A stretch of 64,000 bases of DNA. It comes from Nocardia niigatensis NBRC 100131 (GTDB taxonomy: Bacteria > Actinomycetota > Actinomycetes > Mycobacteriales > Mycobacteriaceae). The stretch is from assembly GCF_000308655.1 (NCBI RefSeq), contig NZ_BAGC01000112.1, positions 62,001-126,000 of the forward strand, read 5' to 3'. Positions 34,772 to 42,144 of this stretch are shown here, in pieces. A model generated the notes under the pieces. The model searched no databases, was not told the DNA's origin, and was given only the letters and a program-made list of their open reading frames with translations. A program made the position numbers and the translations under genes. Within the stretch, counting starts at the first letter, position 1. The number at the start of each line of letters is the position of its first letter.

Positions 34772-35457
34772 CCGTCGAATCGATTGTCCATCAGGGCATC
34801 TCGCTCAGCGATGTCTCGCTCACCTTCGGCAGCGGCGAATACGCCGTGGGCGCGCTGGACCACATCGACCTGACCGTGCGGCCCGGCGAGCTGCTGGCCG
34901 TCGTGGGCCCGTCCGGATCCGGCAAGTCCACGTTGCTCGCGGTCGCGGGCGGCCTGGCGCGGCCCGACACCGGTCAGGTGCGCGTGCACGGCGCCGAGCT
35001 GACGACCCTGTCGCGGCGTCAGCTGGCGCGATTCCGGCGCGAGCACATCGGATTCGTATTCCAGACCGGGAACCTGATTCCCGCCCTGACCGCTCGCGAC
35101 CAGGTGCGGCTGCTGGAACGCACCGGCGGCCGGAAGCGCGGCGCCGCAACGGATCCGAGCGCCCTGCTCGCCGCCGTCGGCATGGACGCCAAGGCGGACC
35201 GCCGGCCGCATCAGCTCTCCGGCGGCGAGCGGCAGCGCGTCGGCATCGCCCGCGCGCTCGCCACCGATCCGACGCTGCTGCTGGTGGACGAGCCCACCGC
35301 GGCCCTGGATCGTGCCCGCAGCCACGAGGTGATCGAGCTGTTGGCCCGCCAGACCCGGGAGCGGAAGGTGGCCACCATCATGGTCACCCACGACCACGAC
35401 ATCCTGACCCACTGCGATCGGGTGCTCACCCTGGTGGATGGGAGACTGAGCGGGTAA
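34768..35457 (+). CDS. ABC transporter ATP-binding protein (LolD/MacB type)
   Basis: A 229-residue ATPase: Walker A GPSGSGKSTLL, Q-loop FVFQTGNLIP, signature LSGGERQRVGIARAL, Walker B LLLVDEPTAALD, switch His in VTHDHDI. It pairs with the FtsX-like permease and carries the short LolD-type coupling features. Overlaps the permease by four bases. Confidence 0.94.
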   Translation: MTVESIVHQGISLSDVSLTFGSGEYAVGALDHIDLTVRPGELLAVVGPSGSGKSTLLAVAGGLARPDTGQVRVHGAELTTLSRRQLARFRREHIGFVFQTGNLIPALTARDQVRLLERTGGRKRGAATDPSALLAAVGMDAKADRRPHQLSGGERQRVGIARALATDPTLLLVDEPTAALDRARSHEVIELLARQTRERKVATIMVTHDHDILTHCDRVLTLVDGRLSG

Positions 35458-35462
35458 CCCGC
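35450..35462. promoter_or_regulatory. GCGGGT-A-ACCCGC palindrome at the ATPase 3' end
   Basis: A perfect 13-bp palindrome covering the ATPase stop codon, 20 bp before the TetR start. It could be an extra regulator site or chance; it does not share the CCGAC motif of the operon operators. Confidence 0.3.
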
Positions 35463-35481
35463 CCAATGAGGAGATCGACCG

Positions 35482-36081
35482 GTGCCGAGGATCCAAGCCG
35501 CCACGCTCGCCGAACACCGCGAGGCGCAACGCCGCGCCCTGCTCGACGCCGCGCGCGCCATCCTCATCGGGGACCCGGCTCGCCCGCCCACACTCACCGA
35601 GGTGGCGGCGCGTGCCGGGCTCGCCCGGTCCAGCGTCTACCAGTACTTCTCCTCGCGCGACCAACTGCTCGCCGAGCTGCTGGCCGATACCTTCCCGCAG
35701 TGGGCGCGGCGGGTGTCGGAGCGGATGGCGGCCGCGTCGGGCCCGGCCGAGCAGGTACTCGAATATGTCCGCGTCAACCTCGAATTGGTCGCGAGCGGCG
35801 AGCACGCCCTGGCCCGGGTGCTCTCCACGGTCATCGACGACGACATCGCCGCCTACAGCCACGAACTGCACGAAGAACTCCGTACCCCGCTCATCGCCGC
35901 GCTCGGAACGGTCGGCGCACCCGACCCGGCGGCCACCGCCGGGCTCATCGACGGCATCGTGTACGCGGCTTCCCGCATGCTGGAGAGCGGCCAGGACGTC
36001 GACCGGACGGTTACGGCCGCAACGGAATTGGTCGCGCCGTACCTGTCGGCCCTGTTGCCGAGCGAGGCCGCGCGACGCTGA
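35482..36081 (+). CDS. TetR-family regulator of the ABC operon
   Basis: A 199-residue TetR: AQRRALLDAARAILIGDPARPPTLTEVAARAGLARSSVYQYFSSRDQLL as HTH, with a typical helical C-terminal domain. GTG 35482 has AGGAG upstream. It follows the permease and ATPase genes by 24 bp and very probably represses them through the CCGAC-N5-GTCGG pair. Confidence 0.9.
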   Translation: MPRIQAATLAEHREAQRRALLDAARAILIGDPARPPTLTEVAARAGLARSSVYQYFSSRDQLLAELLADTFPQWARRVSERMAAASGPAEQVLEYVRVNLELVASGEHALARVLSTVIDDDIAAYSHELHEELRTPLIAALGTVGAPDPAATAGLIDGIVYAASRMLESGQDVDRTVTAATELVAPYLSALLPSEAARR

Positions 36082-36099
36082 CCCGTGCGAATGAAAAGA

Positions 36100-36173
36100 C
36101 CGGTGAGGCCGCGCGGGCGGAGGCGCGACCTCACCGGAGTGCGAACCGCTGCAAGGGGAGACAGCGTTCGCAC
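36100..36173. terminator. Two tandem hairpins between convergent genes
   Basis: First: CCGGTGAGGCCGCGC (36100-36114) with GCGCGACCTCACCGG (36123-36137), one mismatch in 15 pairs. Second: GTGCGAACCGCTG (36139-36151) with CAGCGTTCGCAC (36162-36173), one bulge. They sit between the TetR and ctaD-peptide genes that end here from opposite sides, so they may terminate both ways. Confidence 0.7.
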
Positions 36174-36185
36174 GATCGGGGACGG

Positions 36186-36314
36186 TCAGTGACCCTGTGC
36201 GAGGTGCGTCAGCAGGATCATGCCGCCGATGACCGCCAATCCGGTGAGCAGGACGAGGACGCCGTAGGGCAGCCGCGGGATCCGGAAGGTCGACAGTTGC
36301 TGGGGCCTGGTCAT
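36186..36314 (-). CDS. 42-residue membrane peptide coupled to ctaD
   Basis: Sequence MTRPQQLSTFRIPRLPYG, one hydrophobic helix (VLVLLTGLAVIGGMILLTHL) and a short tail AQGH. Its ATG overlaps the ctaD stop by ATGA, arguing for translational coupling. A positive N-terminal part and one membrane helix suit a small accessory subunit or assembly peptide of the terminal oxidase. I know no family name for it; too short for domain searches. Confidence 0.65.
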   Translation of the reverse strand: MTRPQQLSTFRIPRLPYGVLVLLTGLAVIGGMILLTHLAQGH

Positions 36315-38050
36315 TTCGCCTCCACGGGCAGTGTCTCGGTGACGTGGTGGGACGCCGCGCCCCAGCCCACGTGGGATTCGGCGCGCATGCGCTCGACCAT
36401 GTGCGGGTAGTGCAGCTCGAACGCGGGACGCTCGGAGCGGATGCGCGGCAGCTCGTAGAAGTTGTGCCGCGGCGGCGGGCAGGAGGTCGCCCACTCGAGT
36501 GAGTTGCCGTAGCCCCACGGGTCGTCCACGGTCACGACCTCGCCGTAGCGGTAGGACTTGAAGACGTTCCACAGGAACGGCAGCATCGACGCGCCGAGCA
36601 GGAAGGCGCCGATGGTGGACACCTGGTTGAGCAGTGTGAAGCCGTCGGAGGGCAGGTAGTCGGCGTAGCGCCGCGGCATGCCCATATTGCCGAGCCAGTG
36701 CTGGGCCAGGAAGGTCAGGTGGAAGCCGATGAACGTGGTCCAGAAGTGCCACTTGGCCAGACGTTCGTCGAGCATGCGGCCGGTCATCTTCGGGAACCAG
36801 AAGTAGATGCCCGCGAAGGTCGCGAACACGACCGTGCCGAACAGCGTGTAGTGGAAGTGCGCCACCACGAAATAGGTGTCGGATACGTGGAAGTCCAGCG
36901 GCGGTGACGCGAGGACGACGCCCGACAGACCGCCGAACAGGAACGTCACCAGGAACCCCAGCGAGAACAGCATCGGGCTCTCGAAGGTGAGCTGTCCCTT
37001 CCACAGGGTGCCGATCCAGTTGAAGAACTTCACCCCGGTCGGCACCGCGATGAGGAAGGTCATGAACGAGAAGTACGGCAGCAGAACGGCTCCCGTCGCG
37101 TACATGTGGTGCGCCCACACCGCGATCGACAGCGCCGCGATGCCCAGCGTCGCGTACACCATGCCGGTGTACCCGAACAGCGGTTTGCGGCTGAACACCG
37201 GGAAGATCTCCGACACGATGCCGAAGAACGGCAGCGCGATCACGTACACCTCGGGATGCCCGAAGTACCAGAACAGATGCTGGAACAGCATGGTGCCGCC
37301 GCTGGCCGGGTCGTAGATGTGCCCGCCCAGATGCCGGTCGTAGTACAGCGCCAGCGCCGCCGCCGTCAGCAGCGGGAATACCAGCAGTACAAGGAAACTC
37401 GCGACGACCACGTTCCAGGTGAAGATGGGCAGCCGGAACATGGTCATGCCCGGGCAGCGCAGGCACACGACGGTGGTGAGCATATTGACCGCGCCCAGGA
37501 TGGTGCCCAGGCCCGAAACTCCCACACCCAGAATCCACATGTCCGCGCCGACGCCGGGGGAGTGGATGACGTCCGACAGCGGCACATACGCGGTCCAGCC
37601 GAAATCGGCCGCGCCGCCCGGGGTGATGAAGCCCGCGGTCGCCAGGGTGGCGCCGAACACGTAGAACCAATAGCTCAGCGCGTTGAGCCGGGGAAACGCC
37701 ACATCTGGCGCGCCGATCTGCAAGGGCAGCAGGATGTTCGCGAATCCGAAGATAATGGCGGTCGCGTAGAACAGCAGCATGATGGTGCCGTGCATGGTGA
37801 ACAGCTGATTGAACTGTTCCGGCGAGAGGAACTGCATGCCCGGCTGTGCCAGCTCCGCACGCATGATCAAGGCCATCAGCCCGGCGATCATGAAGAACGC
37901 CATCGAGGTCACCAGATACATCTGCCCCAGCATCTTGGGGTCGGTCGTGGTGACCATCCGGTAGAGGAACGACCCCTTGGGCGAGCGACGCACCGGATGG
38001 GGACGCGTGATCTCCGGTGCTACTGGGGGTTTCGGTGATATCGCGGTCAC
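36311..38050 (-). CDS. ctaD: Cytochrome c oxidase subunit I
   Basis: A 579-residue haem-copper oxidase subunit I with twelve membrane segments. Ligands: the low-spin haem His in FTMHGTIMLL, the CuB His and cross-linked Tyr in WYFGHPEVYVI, CuB His pair in AHHMYATG, and the HFHYTLFGT region with both haem ligands; DFHVSDTYF precedes it. The K-channel TFLIAVPTG segment is normal. GTG 38050 starts the family-like N terminus. No ctaC/ctaE gene is beside it, so it is a stand-alone copy. It is transcribed away from kshA with a 133-bp gap holding three direct repeats. Confidence 0.94.
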   Translation of the reverse strand: MTAISPKPPVAPEITRPHPVRRSPKGSFLYRMVTTTDPKMLGQMYLVTSMAFFMIAGLMALIMRAELAQPGMQFLSPEQFNQLFTMHGTIMLLFYATAIIFGFANILLPLQIGAPDVAFPRLNALSYWFYVFGATLATAGFITPGGAADFGWTAYVPLSDVIHSPGVGADMWILGVGVSGLGTILGAVNMLTTVVCLRCPGMTMFRLPIFTWNVVVASFLVLLVFPLLTAAALALYYDRHLGGHIYDPASGGTMLFQHLFWYFGHPEVYVIALPFFGIVSEIFPVFSRKPLFGYTGMVYATLGIAALSIAVWAHHMYATGAVLLPYFSFMTFLIAVPTGVKFFNWIGTLWKGQLTFESPMLFSLGFLVTFLFGGLSGVVLASPPLDFHVSDTYFVVAHFHYTLFGTVVFATFAGIYFWFPKMTGRMLDERLAKWHFWTTFIGFHLTFLAQHWLGNMGMPRRYADYLPSDGFTLLNQVSTIGAFLLGASMLPFLWNVFKSYRYGEVVTVDDPWGYGNSLEWATSCPPPRHNFYELPRIRSERPAFELHYPHMVERMRAESHVGWGAASHHVTETLPVEAK

Positions 38051-38104
38051 CCCGCGGACGCTAGTGAGCCGGATGGCCGCCGGTGAATCCCCGAGGGACC
38101 GGTC

Positions 38105-38160
38105 GAGGACCTTCGACGAATGATCGATGACCTTGGACCGTGACCCCCGGGGACCTTCGA
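38105..38160 (-). promoter_or_regulatory. Three phased direct repeats upstream of ctaD
   Basis: GAGGACCTTCGA (38105-38116), GATGACCTTGGA (38126-38137) and GGGGACCTTCGA (38149-38160) repeat at 21 and 23 bp, about two helical turns. On the gene strand they read TCGAAGGTCC-like. They end 55 bp upstream of the ctaD start, a good place for activator binding. Confidence 0.6.
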
Positions 38161-38183
38161 ATCAAGATCGGCACCAAGGCCGG

Positions 38184-39377
38184 TCAGCGGGCGCTCGCGT
38201 CCGCTGACTCGGCCGCGTTGCGCAGGTTCTCCGCGACCTCCCGCTCCCAGACCTCATTGGCCCGCGAGGTGTCGACCTCGAACTCGAAGCGCCGTACCGA
38301 CTTCGGATCGATGTCGGCGACGTCGACATAGAACTGCTCGTACCAGCGGCGCAGCTGGTAGATGGGTCCGTCTTCGTCACAGAGCAGCGGATTCTCGATC
38401 TTGGACTTGTGTTTCCAGATCTCCACGTCCTGCAGGAATCCCTCGCCGATGCCCTCGGTCATCTTGGCCGCCAGCCGATCGGCGGCGGCGTCGGGCAGGC
38501 CGCGGGGCTTCTCCAGGGTGATGCCGTACTGCAGCACGAAGGAGTCGTGGGTGACCGGGTAGTGGCAGTTCACCAGGACGCTGCGGACTTCGAAGCCGCC
38601 GTAGACGTTGAGCAGCGGATTGATCATGTACGCCGGCCCGAAGTACGAGGCCTCGGACTTCAGCAGTGAGTCGCCGCCGTACTTGGTGGCCATGCCGATG
38701 TCGGGACGCCCCTTGGTTTCCAGATACTGTGTCGCCACATGGCCCTCGAAGACATTCTTGAAGAAGGTCGGGAAGGCGTAGTGGATGTAGAAGAAGTGCG
38801 CCATGTCGACGATGTTGTCGATGATCTCGCGGCAGTTCGAGCCCTCGATGAGGATCGAGCGCCAGGTCCACGGGGTCCAGTCGGCGGAATGCGCGGTGGT
38901 GGGTTCGCCCTCGGCATCGGAATACGGTCCGCTGATGGTCGGGACGGTGATGTCGTCCGGCGGTGGATTGCCCTCATGGTCGTGCCAGACCAGCAACTGG
39001 CCGTTGCGCTCGAGGGTGCTCCACGCGCGGGTGCGGGCCAGCGGCGGTACGCGCCGCGCGTAGGGGATGTCGGTGCATCGGCCCTCGCCGCCCCAGCGCC
39101 AGTCGTGAAACGGGCAGGCGATCCGCCCGTCCTTGATCCGGCCCTGCGACAGATCGCCGCCGAGGTGGCGGCAGTAGGCGTCCAGTACCCGTAACCGGCC
39201 GGTATCGTCGGCCCACACGACCAGTTTGGTGCCGAAGGCGTTGATCGCGTGTGGTTCTCCGTCCCGGAAGGTCTCGGCGAGGCCCAGGCAGTGCCAGCCG
39301 CGGGCGTAGCGGGCGGGCATATTGCCCACGTCGATCTCGCGGATCTTCCCACCGCGTCCGTGCGGGGTCGTTGCCAT
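38184..39377 (-). CDS. kshA: 3-ketosteroid 9-alpha-hydroxylase oxygenase component
   Basis: A 397-residue Rieske oxygenase. The [2Fe-2S] ligands are Cys69/His71 and Cys88/His91 (YCRHLGGDLSQG...IACPFHDWRW); the mononuclear iron His194 and His199 are in VDMAHFFYIHYAFP. Length and the region around GPAYMINPLLNVYGGFEVRSVLVNCHYPV match KshA, which with reductase KshB hydroxylates C9 of 4-androstene-3,17-dione and opens the steroid ring. A KstR-type box stands 17 bp upstream of ATG 39377, and GGAG six bases. kshB is not in the window. Confidence 0.93.
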   Translation of the reverse strand: MATTPHGRGGKIREIDVGNMPARYARGWHCLGLAETFRDGEPHAINAFGTKLVVWADDTGRLRVLDAYCRHLGGDLSQGRIKDGRIACPFHDWRWGGEGRCTDIPYARRVPPLARTRAWSTLERNGQLLVWHDHEGNPPPDDITVPTISGPYSDAEGEPTTAHSADWTPWTWRSILIEGSNCREIIDNIVDMAHFFYIHYAFPTFFKNVFEGHVATQYLETKGRPDIGMATKYGGDSLLKSEASYFGPAYMINPLLNVYGGFEVRSVLVNCHYPVTHDSFVLQYGITLEKPRGLPDAAADRLAAKMTEGIGEGFLQDVEIWKHKSKIENPLLCDEDGPIYQLRRWYEQFYVDVADIDPKSVRRFEFEVDTSRANEVWEREVAENLRNAAESADASAR

Positions 39378-39394
39378 GACATTCTCCAGATTGC

Positions 39395-39408
39395 TAGAAC
39401 AAGTTGCA
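39395..39408. promoter_or_regulatory. KstR-type operator for kshA
   Basis: TAGAACAAGTTGCA fits the KstR consensus TnnAACnnGTTnnA, the repressor site of cholesterol-catabolic genes in mycolic-acid actinomycetes. It is 18 bp before the kshA start. Confidence 0.8.
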
Positions 39409-39517
39409 GAACAATGCCAGCTTCGGTGGGGTGATGGGTCTTCGGTAATGGCCGAAAGTCCCTTCTTTTAGGTATTTCTGTCCGCTTGCTGTGGCCGCTC
39501 CGCTGCTCAATAGTCCA

Positions 39518-39531
39518 TAGAACCTGTTCTA
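39518..39531. promoter_or_regulatory. KstR-type operator for hsaA
   Basis: TAGAACCTGTTCTA is a fully symmetric match to TnnAACnnGTTnnA, 54 bp before hsaA. With the box at 39395 it shows that both divergent genes belong to the steroid regulon. Confidence 0.85.
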
Positions 39532-39585
39532 GTTTTGTGGCGGCCTACGCGATCGCCACCTGATCGGTCTGGAGTATTCGGCGAG

Positions 39586-40749
39586 ATGACCCGTGAAATC
39601 ACCGAGCGCGTCGAGGCTTTGCTGCCGGCTCTGCGCGAGCGCGCGCAGCGAACCGAGGACCTGCGGCGCATCCCGGAGGAGTCGATCGAGGAGCTGCGGG
39701 AGGCGGGCTTCTTCACGCTGATGCAGCCGCGGCAGTGGGGTGGATGCGCCGCCGATCCGGTGGTCTACTACGACACCGTGCGCACCGTGGCGAGCGCCTG
39801 CGGATCCACCGGCTGGGTGGCCGGGATCCTGGGAATCCACAACTGGCACCTCGCACTGTTCGATCAGTCCGCGCAGCAGGATGTCTGGGGTCACGACGTC
39901 GACGCGCGCATCGCCTCGTCGTATGCGCCCATGGGCGCGGGCACCGTGGTCGACGACGGATATCTGGTGAGTGGCTCGTGGGCGTGGTCCTCTGGCTCGG
40001 ACCACGCCGACTGGGTCCTCGTGGGCGGGCCGGTGCTCGACGACGGCAAGCCGATCGACTTCGGATCGTTCCTCGTCCCGCGCGCCGACTATCGCATCGA
40101 CGACGTATGGAACGTGGTCGGCCTGCGCGGCACGGGATCCAACACGGTCGTGATCGAGAACGTCTTCGTCCCGCGTCACCGCTTCTTGAGCTTTCGCGCC
40201 ATGAATGCGATGAAATCGCCTGGTCTGCACCACAATTCCGAGCCGGTGTACCGGATGCCCTGGGGAACGATCCACCCCACCACCATCGCCACCCCGATCG
40301 TCGGCATGGCCTACGGCGCCTATGCCGCGCACGTCGAACACCAGGGCACGCGTGTGCGGGCGGCCTACGCCGGCGAGCACGCCAAGGACGATCCGTTCGG
40401 CAAGGTCCGTATCGCGGAGGCGGCCAGTGACATCGATGCCGCCTGGCGTCAGCTGTCCGGGAATGTCGCCGACGAATACGCGTGTCTGCTCGCGGGCGGG
40501 GACATCCCCTTCGCGCTGCGTGCCGCTGCCCGGCGCGACCAGGTGCGCGCCACTGGCCGGGCCATCGCCGCCGTCGACCGGCTCTTCGAGGCCTCCGGGG
40601 CCACCGCCCTCGCCGACGGCACCGCGCTGCAACGCTTCTGGCGTGATGCCCACGCCGGGCGCGTGCACGCGGCCAACGACCCCGAACGCGCCTACGTCAT
40701 GTACGGCAACCATGCCTTCGGCCTTCCGGTCGGGGACACGATGGTGTAG
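39586..40749 (+). CDS. hsaA: 3-HSA hydroxylase, oxygenase component
   Basis: A 387-residue flavin-dependent monooxygenase of the acyl-CoA-dehydrogenase fold. It is very close to M. tuberculosis HsaA: RAQRTEDLRRIPEE, WGGCAADPVVYY, CGSTGWVAGILGIHNWHLALFDQ, SSYAPMGAG, VVGLRGTGSNT, MPWGTIHPTT, QRFWRDAHAGRVHAANDPERAY. HsaA (with flavin reductase HsaB) hydroxylates 3-HSA to the catechol 3,4-DHSA in steroid A/B-ring breakdown. ATG 39586 has GGAG upstream. The partners hsaB, hsaC and hsaD are not adjacent, so this copy may be split from the main cluster. Confidence 0.95.
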   Translation: MTREITERVEALLPALRERAQRTEDLRRIPEESIEELREAGFFTLMQPRQWGGCAADPVVYYDTVRTVASACGSTGWVAGILGIHNWHLALFDQSAQQDVWGHDVDARIASSYAPMGAGTVVDDGYLVSGSWAWSSGSDHADWVLVGGPVLDDGKPIDFGSFLVPRADYRIDDVWNVVGLRGTGSNTVVIENVFVPRHRFLSFRAMNAMKSPGLHHNSEPVYRMPWGTIHPTTIATPIVGMAYGAYAAHVEHQGTRVRAAYAGEHAKDDPFGKVRIAEAASDIDAAWRQLSGNVADEYACLLAGGDIPFALRAAARRDQVRATGRAIAAVDRLFEASGATALADGTALQRFWRDAHAGRVHAANDPERAYVMYGNHAFGLPVGDTMV

Positions 40750-40774
40750 CCGGCGAGGGGCGGGCCGCCGCCGT

Positions 40775-41095
40775 TCAGGCGCCGCCGGCGACACGGAGGA
40801 CCAGGGCGCCCGCGATGATCGAGGCGAAGGCCACGATCTTGGGGGCGGTGATCTTCTCCTGGTAGATGAGCGCACCGAGCACCACGGTGCCGATGGAGCC
40901 GATGCCGGTCCAGATCGTGTAGCCGACACCGACATCCAGGGTGCGCAGAGCCAGGCTCAGGGTGTAGATGCCGGCCGCGGCGGCGGCCAGGGTGAAGATC
41001 GACGGCCAGAGGCGGGTGAAGCCCTTGGTCGCATTGGTGCCCAGCGCGAAGGCGACCTCGAAGACGGCGGCGATGAGCAGGTAGACCCAGGACAT
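40775..41095 (-). CDS. Small multidrug resistance (SMR) transporter subunit B
   Basis: A 106-residue four-helix SMR protein: SWVYLLIAAVFEVAFALGTNATKGFTRLWPS with the essential membrane Glu (FE), then LRTLDVGVGYTIWTGIGSIGTVVLGALIYQEKIT. This resembles SugE/EmrE-type proteins. It is second in an operon with a longer SMR gene, so the pair may act as a heterodimer. ATG 41095 is preceded by a good AGGAG-like site. Confidence 0.92.
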   Translation of the reverse strand: MSWVYLLIAAVFEVAFALGTNATKGFTRLWPSIFTLAAAAAGIYTLSLALRTLDVGVGYTIWTGIGSIGTVVLGALIYQEKITAPKIVAFASIIAGALVLRVAGGA

Positions 41096-41142
41096 GGCGG
41101 AACTCCTCGAAAGCTGTTGAGCTGGAACGTGGAACGGGGTGG

Positions 41143-41511
41143 TCAGGCGGCGGCGGAGGCGTGGTCCGCGGGTTGCTCGTCGGACTTGGCGGCGAGCTTG
41201 TCGGCCATCTTCAATCCGAGGACGCCGCCGATGATCAGCGTGAACGCCAGCACCTTCGCCGGCGTGAAGGCCTCGCCGAACACCACCGCGCCGAAGATGA
41301 CGGTGCCGACCGACCCGATCCCGGTCCATACGGTGTAGCCGACACCCACATCGAGGGATTTCAGCGCGAGACTGAGAAAGAAGATGCCGCCCGCTGCCGC
41401 GGCGGCGGTGAGCAGCGACGGGCCGAGCAGGGTGAATCCGTGCGTGGCATTGGTCGCCAGGGCGAAGACGATTTCGAACACCGACGCGATGAGCAGGTAG
41501 ACCCAGGCCAT
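41143..41511 (-). CDS. Small multidrug resistance (SMR) transporter subunit A
   Basis: A 122-residue SMR protein with the same Glu in the first helix (AWVYLLIASVFEIVFAL), the GVGYTVWTGIGSVGTVIFG third helix and a longer charged tail (MADKLAAKSDEQPADHASAAA). AAGGAG precedes ATG 41511. It is first of the pair and faces a MarR gene. Paired SMR genes usually form obligate heterodimeric exporters. Confidence 0.92.
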   Translation of the reverse strand: MAWVYLLIASVFEIVFALATNATHGFTLLGPSLLTAAAAAGGIFFLSLALKSLDVGVGYTVWTGIGSVGTVIFGAVVFGEAFTPAKVLAFTLIIGGVLGLKMADKLAAKSDEQPADHASAAA

Positions 41512-41541
41512 GGGAATCGCACTCCTTGGTTCTGTAGTTGT

Positions 41542-41591
41542 ATGTATGTGCAAGTACTAAGCTTGCGTTGAAGAGCATGCATGTACAAGTA
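41542..41591. promoter_or_regulatory. Two direct repeats in the SMR/MarR divergent promoter
   Basis: ATGTATGTGCAAGTA (41542-41556) and ATGCATGTACAAGTA (41577-41591) agree at 13 of 15 bases, 35 bp apart; the gap contains GCAAG...CTTGC. Likely MarR operators controlling the SMR operon and the marR gene itself. Confidence 0.55.
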
Positions 41592-41654
41592 AGGTTGTGT
41601 CAAGTCCGCGCCCGGCCGCGGCGCCGGCCACCCGCCAGTTCAAGGAGTTGATCG

Positions 41655-42104
41655 ATGTCGTCGCAGGGCGAAGCCGCGAAAATCGGTGCGGACGCACAGC
41701 TTTGGAATCGGATGCTGATCCTGCACAGCCAGGTCGAGAACCGCCTCGCGACCGCCCTGCAGCGCCGCCACGGCCTGGGTCTGTCGGAATACCGGGCCCT
41801 GAGCTTCCTCGACCAGGCCCCCGACAGCGAACTGCGCATGCAGGAACTCGCCGACAAACTCGGCCTGAACCAGAGTTCCGTCACCCGTCTGGTCGGCCGC
41901 CTCAATGCCGCCGACTTCACCTATCGCGACCTCTGCCCGGACGACAAGCGCGGCGTCTACACCGTCCTCGCGGACCCCGGCCGCACCCGCTACCGCGAGG
42001 CCCGCACCACCTACGAGGAAACCCTCACCGCCGCCCTCGACGAGATCGCCGCCACCGACCCGGCCATCGCCGCCATCCTGACCACCGCCCGCGAGGTCGC
42101 CTGA
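41655..42104 (+). CDS. MarR-family regulator
   Basis: A 149-residue MarR: dimer helices, then LRMQELADKLGLNQSSVTRLVGRLNAADFTYRDLCPDDKRGVYTVLADPGR as winged helix. Divergent from the two SMR genes, which it probably represses until an inducer, perhaps a cationic drug, binds. ATG 41655. Confidence 0.88.
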   Translation: MSSQGEAAKIGADAQLWNRMLILHSQVENRLATALQRRHGLGLSEYRALSFLDQAPDSELRMQELADKLGLNQSSVTRLVGRLNAADFTYRDLCPDDKRGVYTVLADPGRTRYREARTTYEETLTAALDEIAATDPAIAAILTTAREVA

Positions 42105-42144
42105 CCGATCGCCGCGGGAGGTGTCGGCGCGGTGGCGGTCGTGG

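Noticed and set aside
37106..38038. Plus-strand open frame across ctaD
   Set aside because: Antisense shadow of a strongly conserved oxidase; composition rich in His, Arg and Gln, typical of such shadows.
38105..38160. DosR-type boxes upstream of ctaD
   Set aside because: GGGGACCTTCGA resembles one half, but the second symmetric half (GTCCC) is missing in all three copies, and the arrangement is direct.
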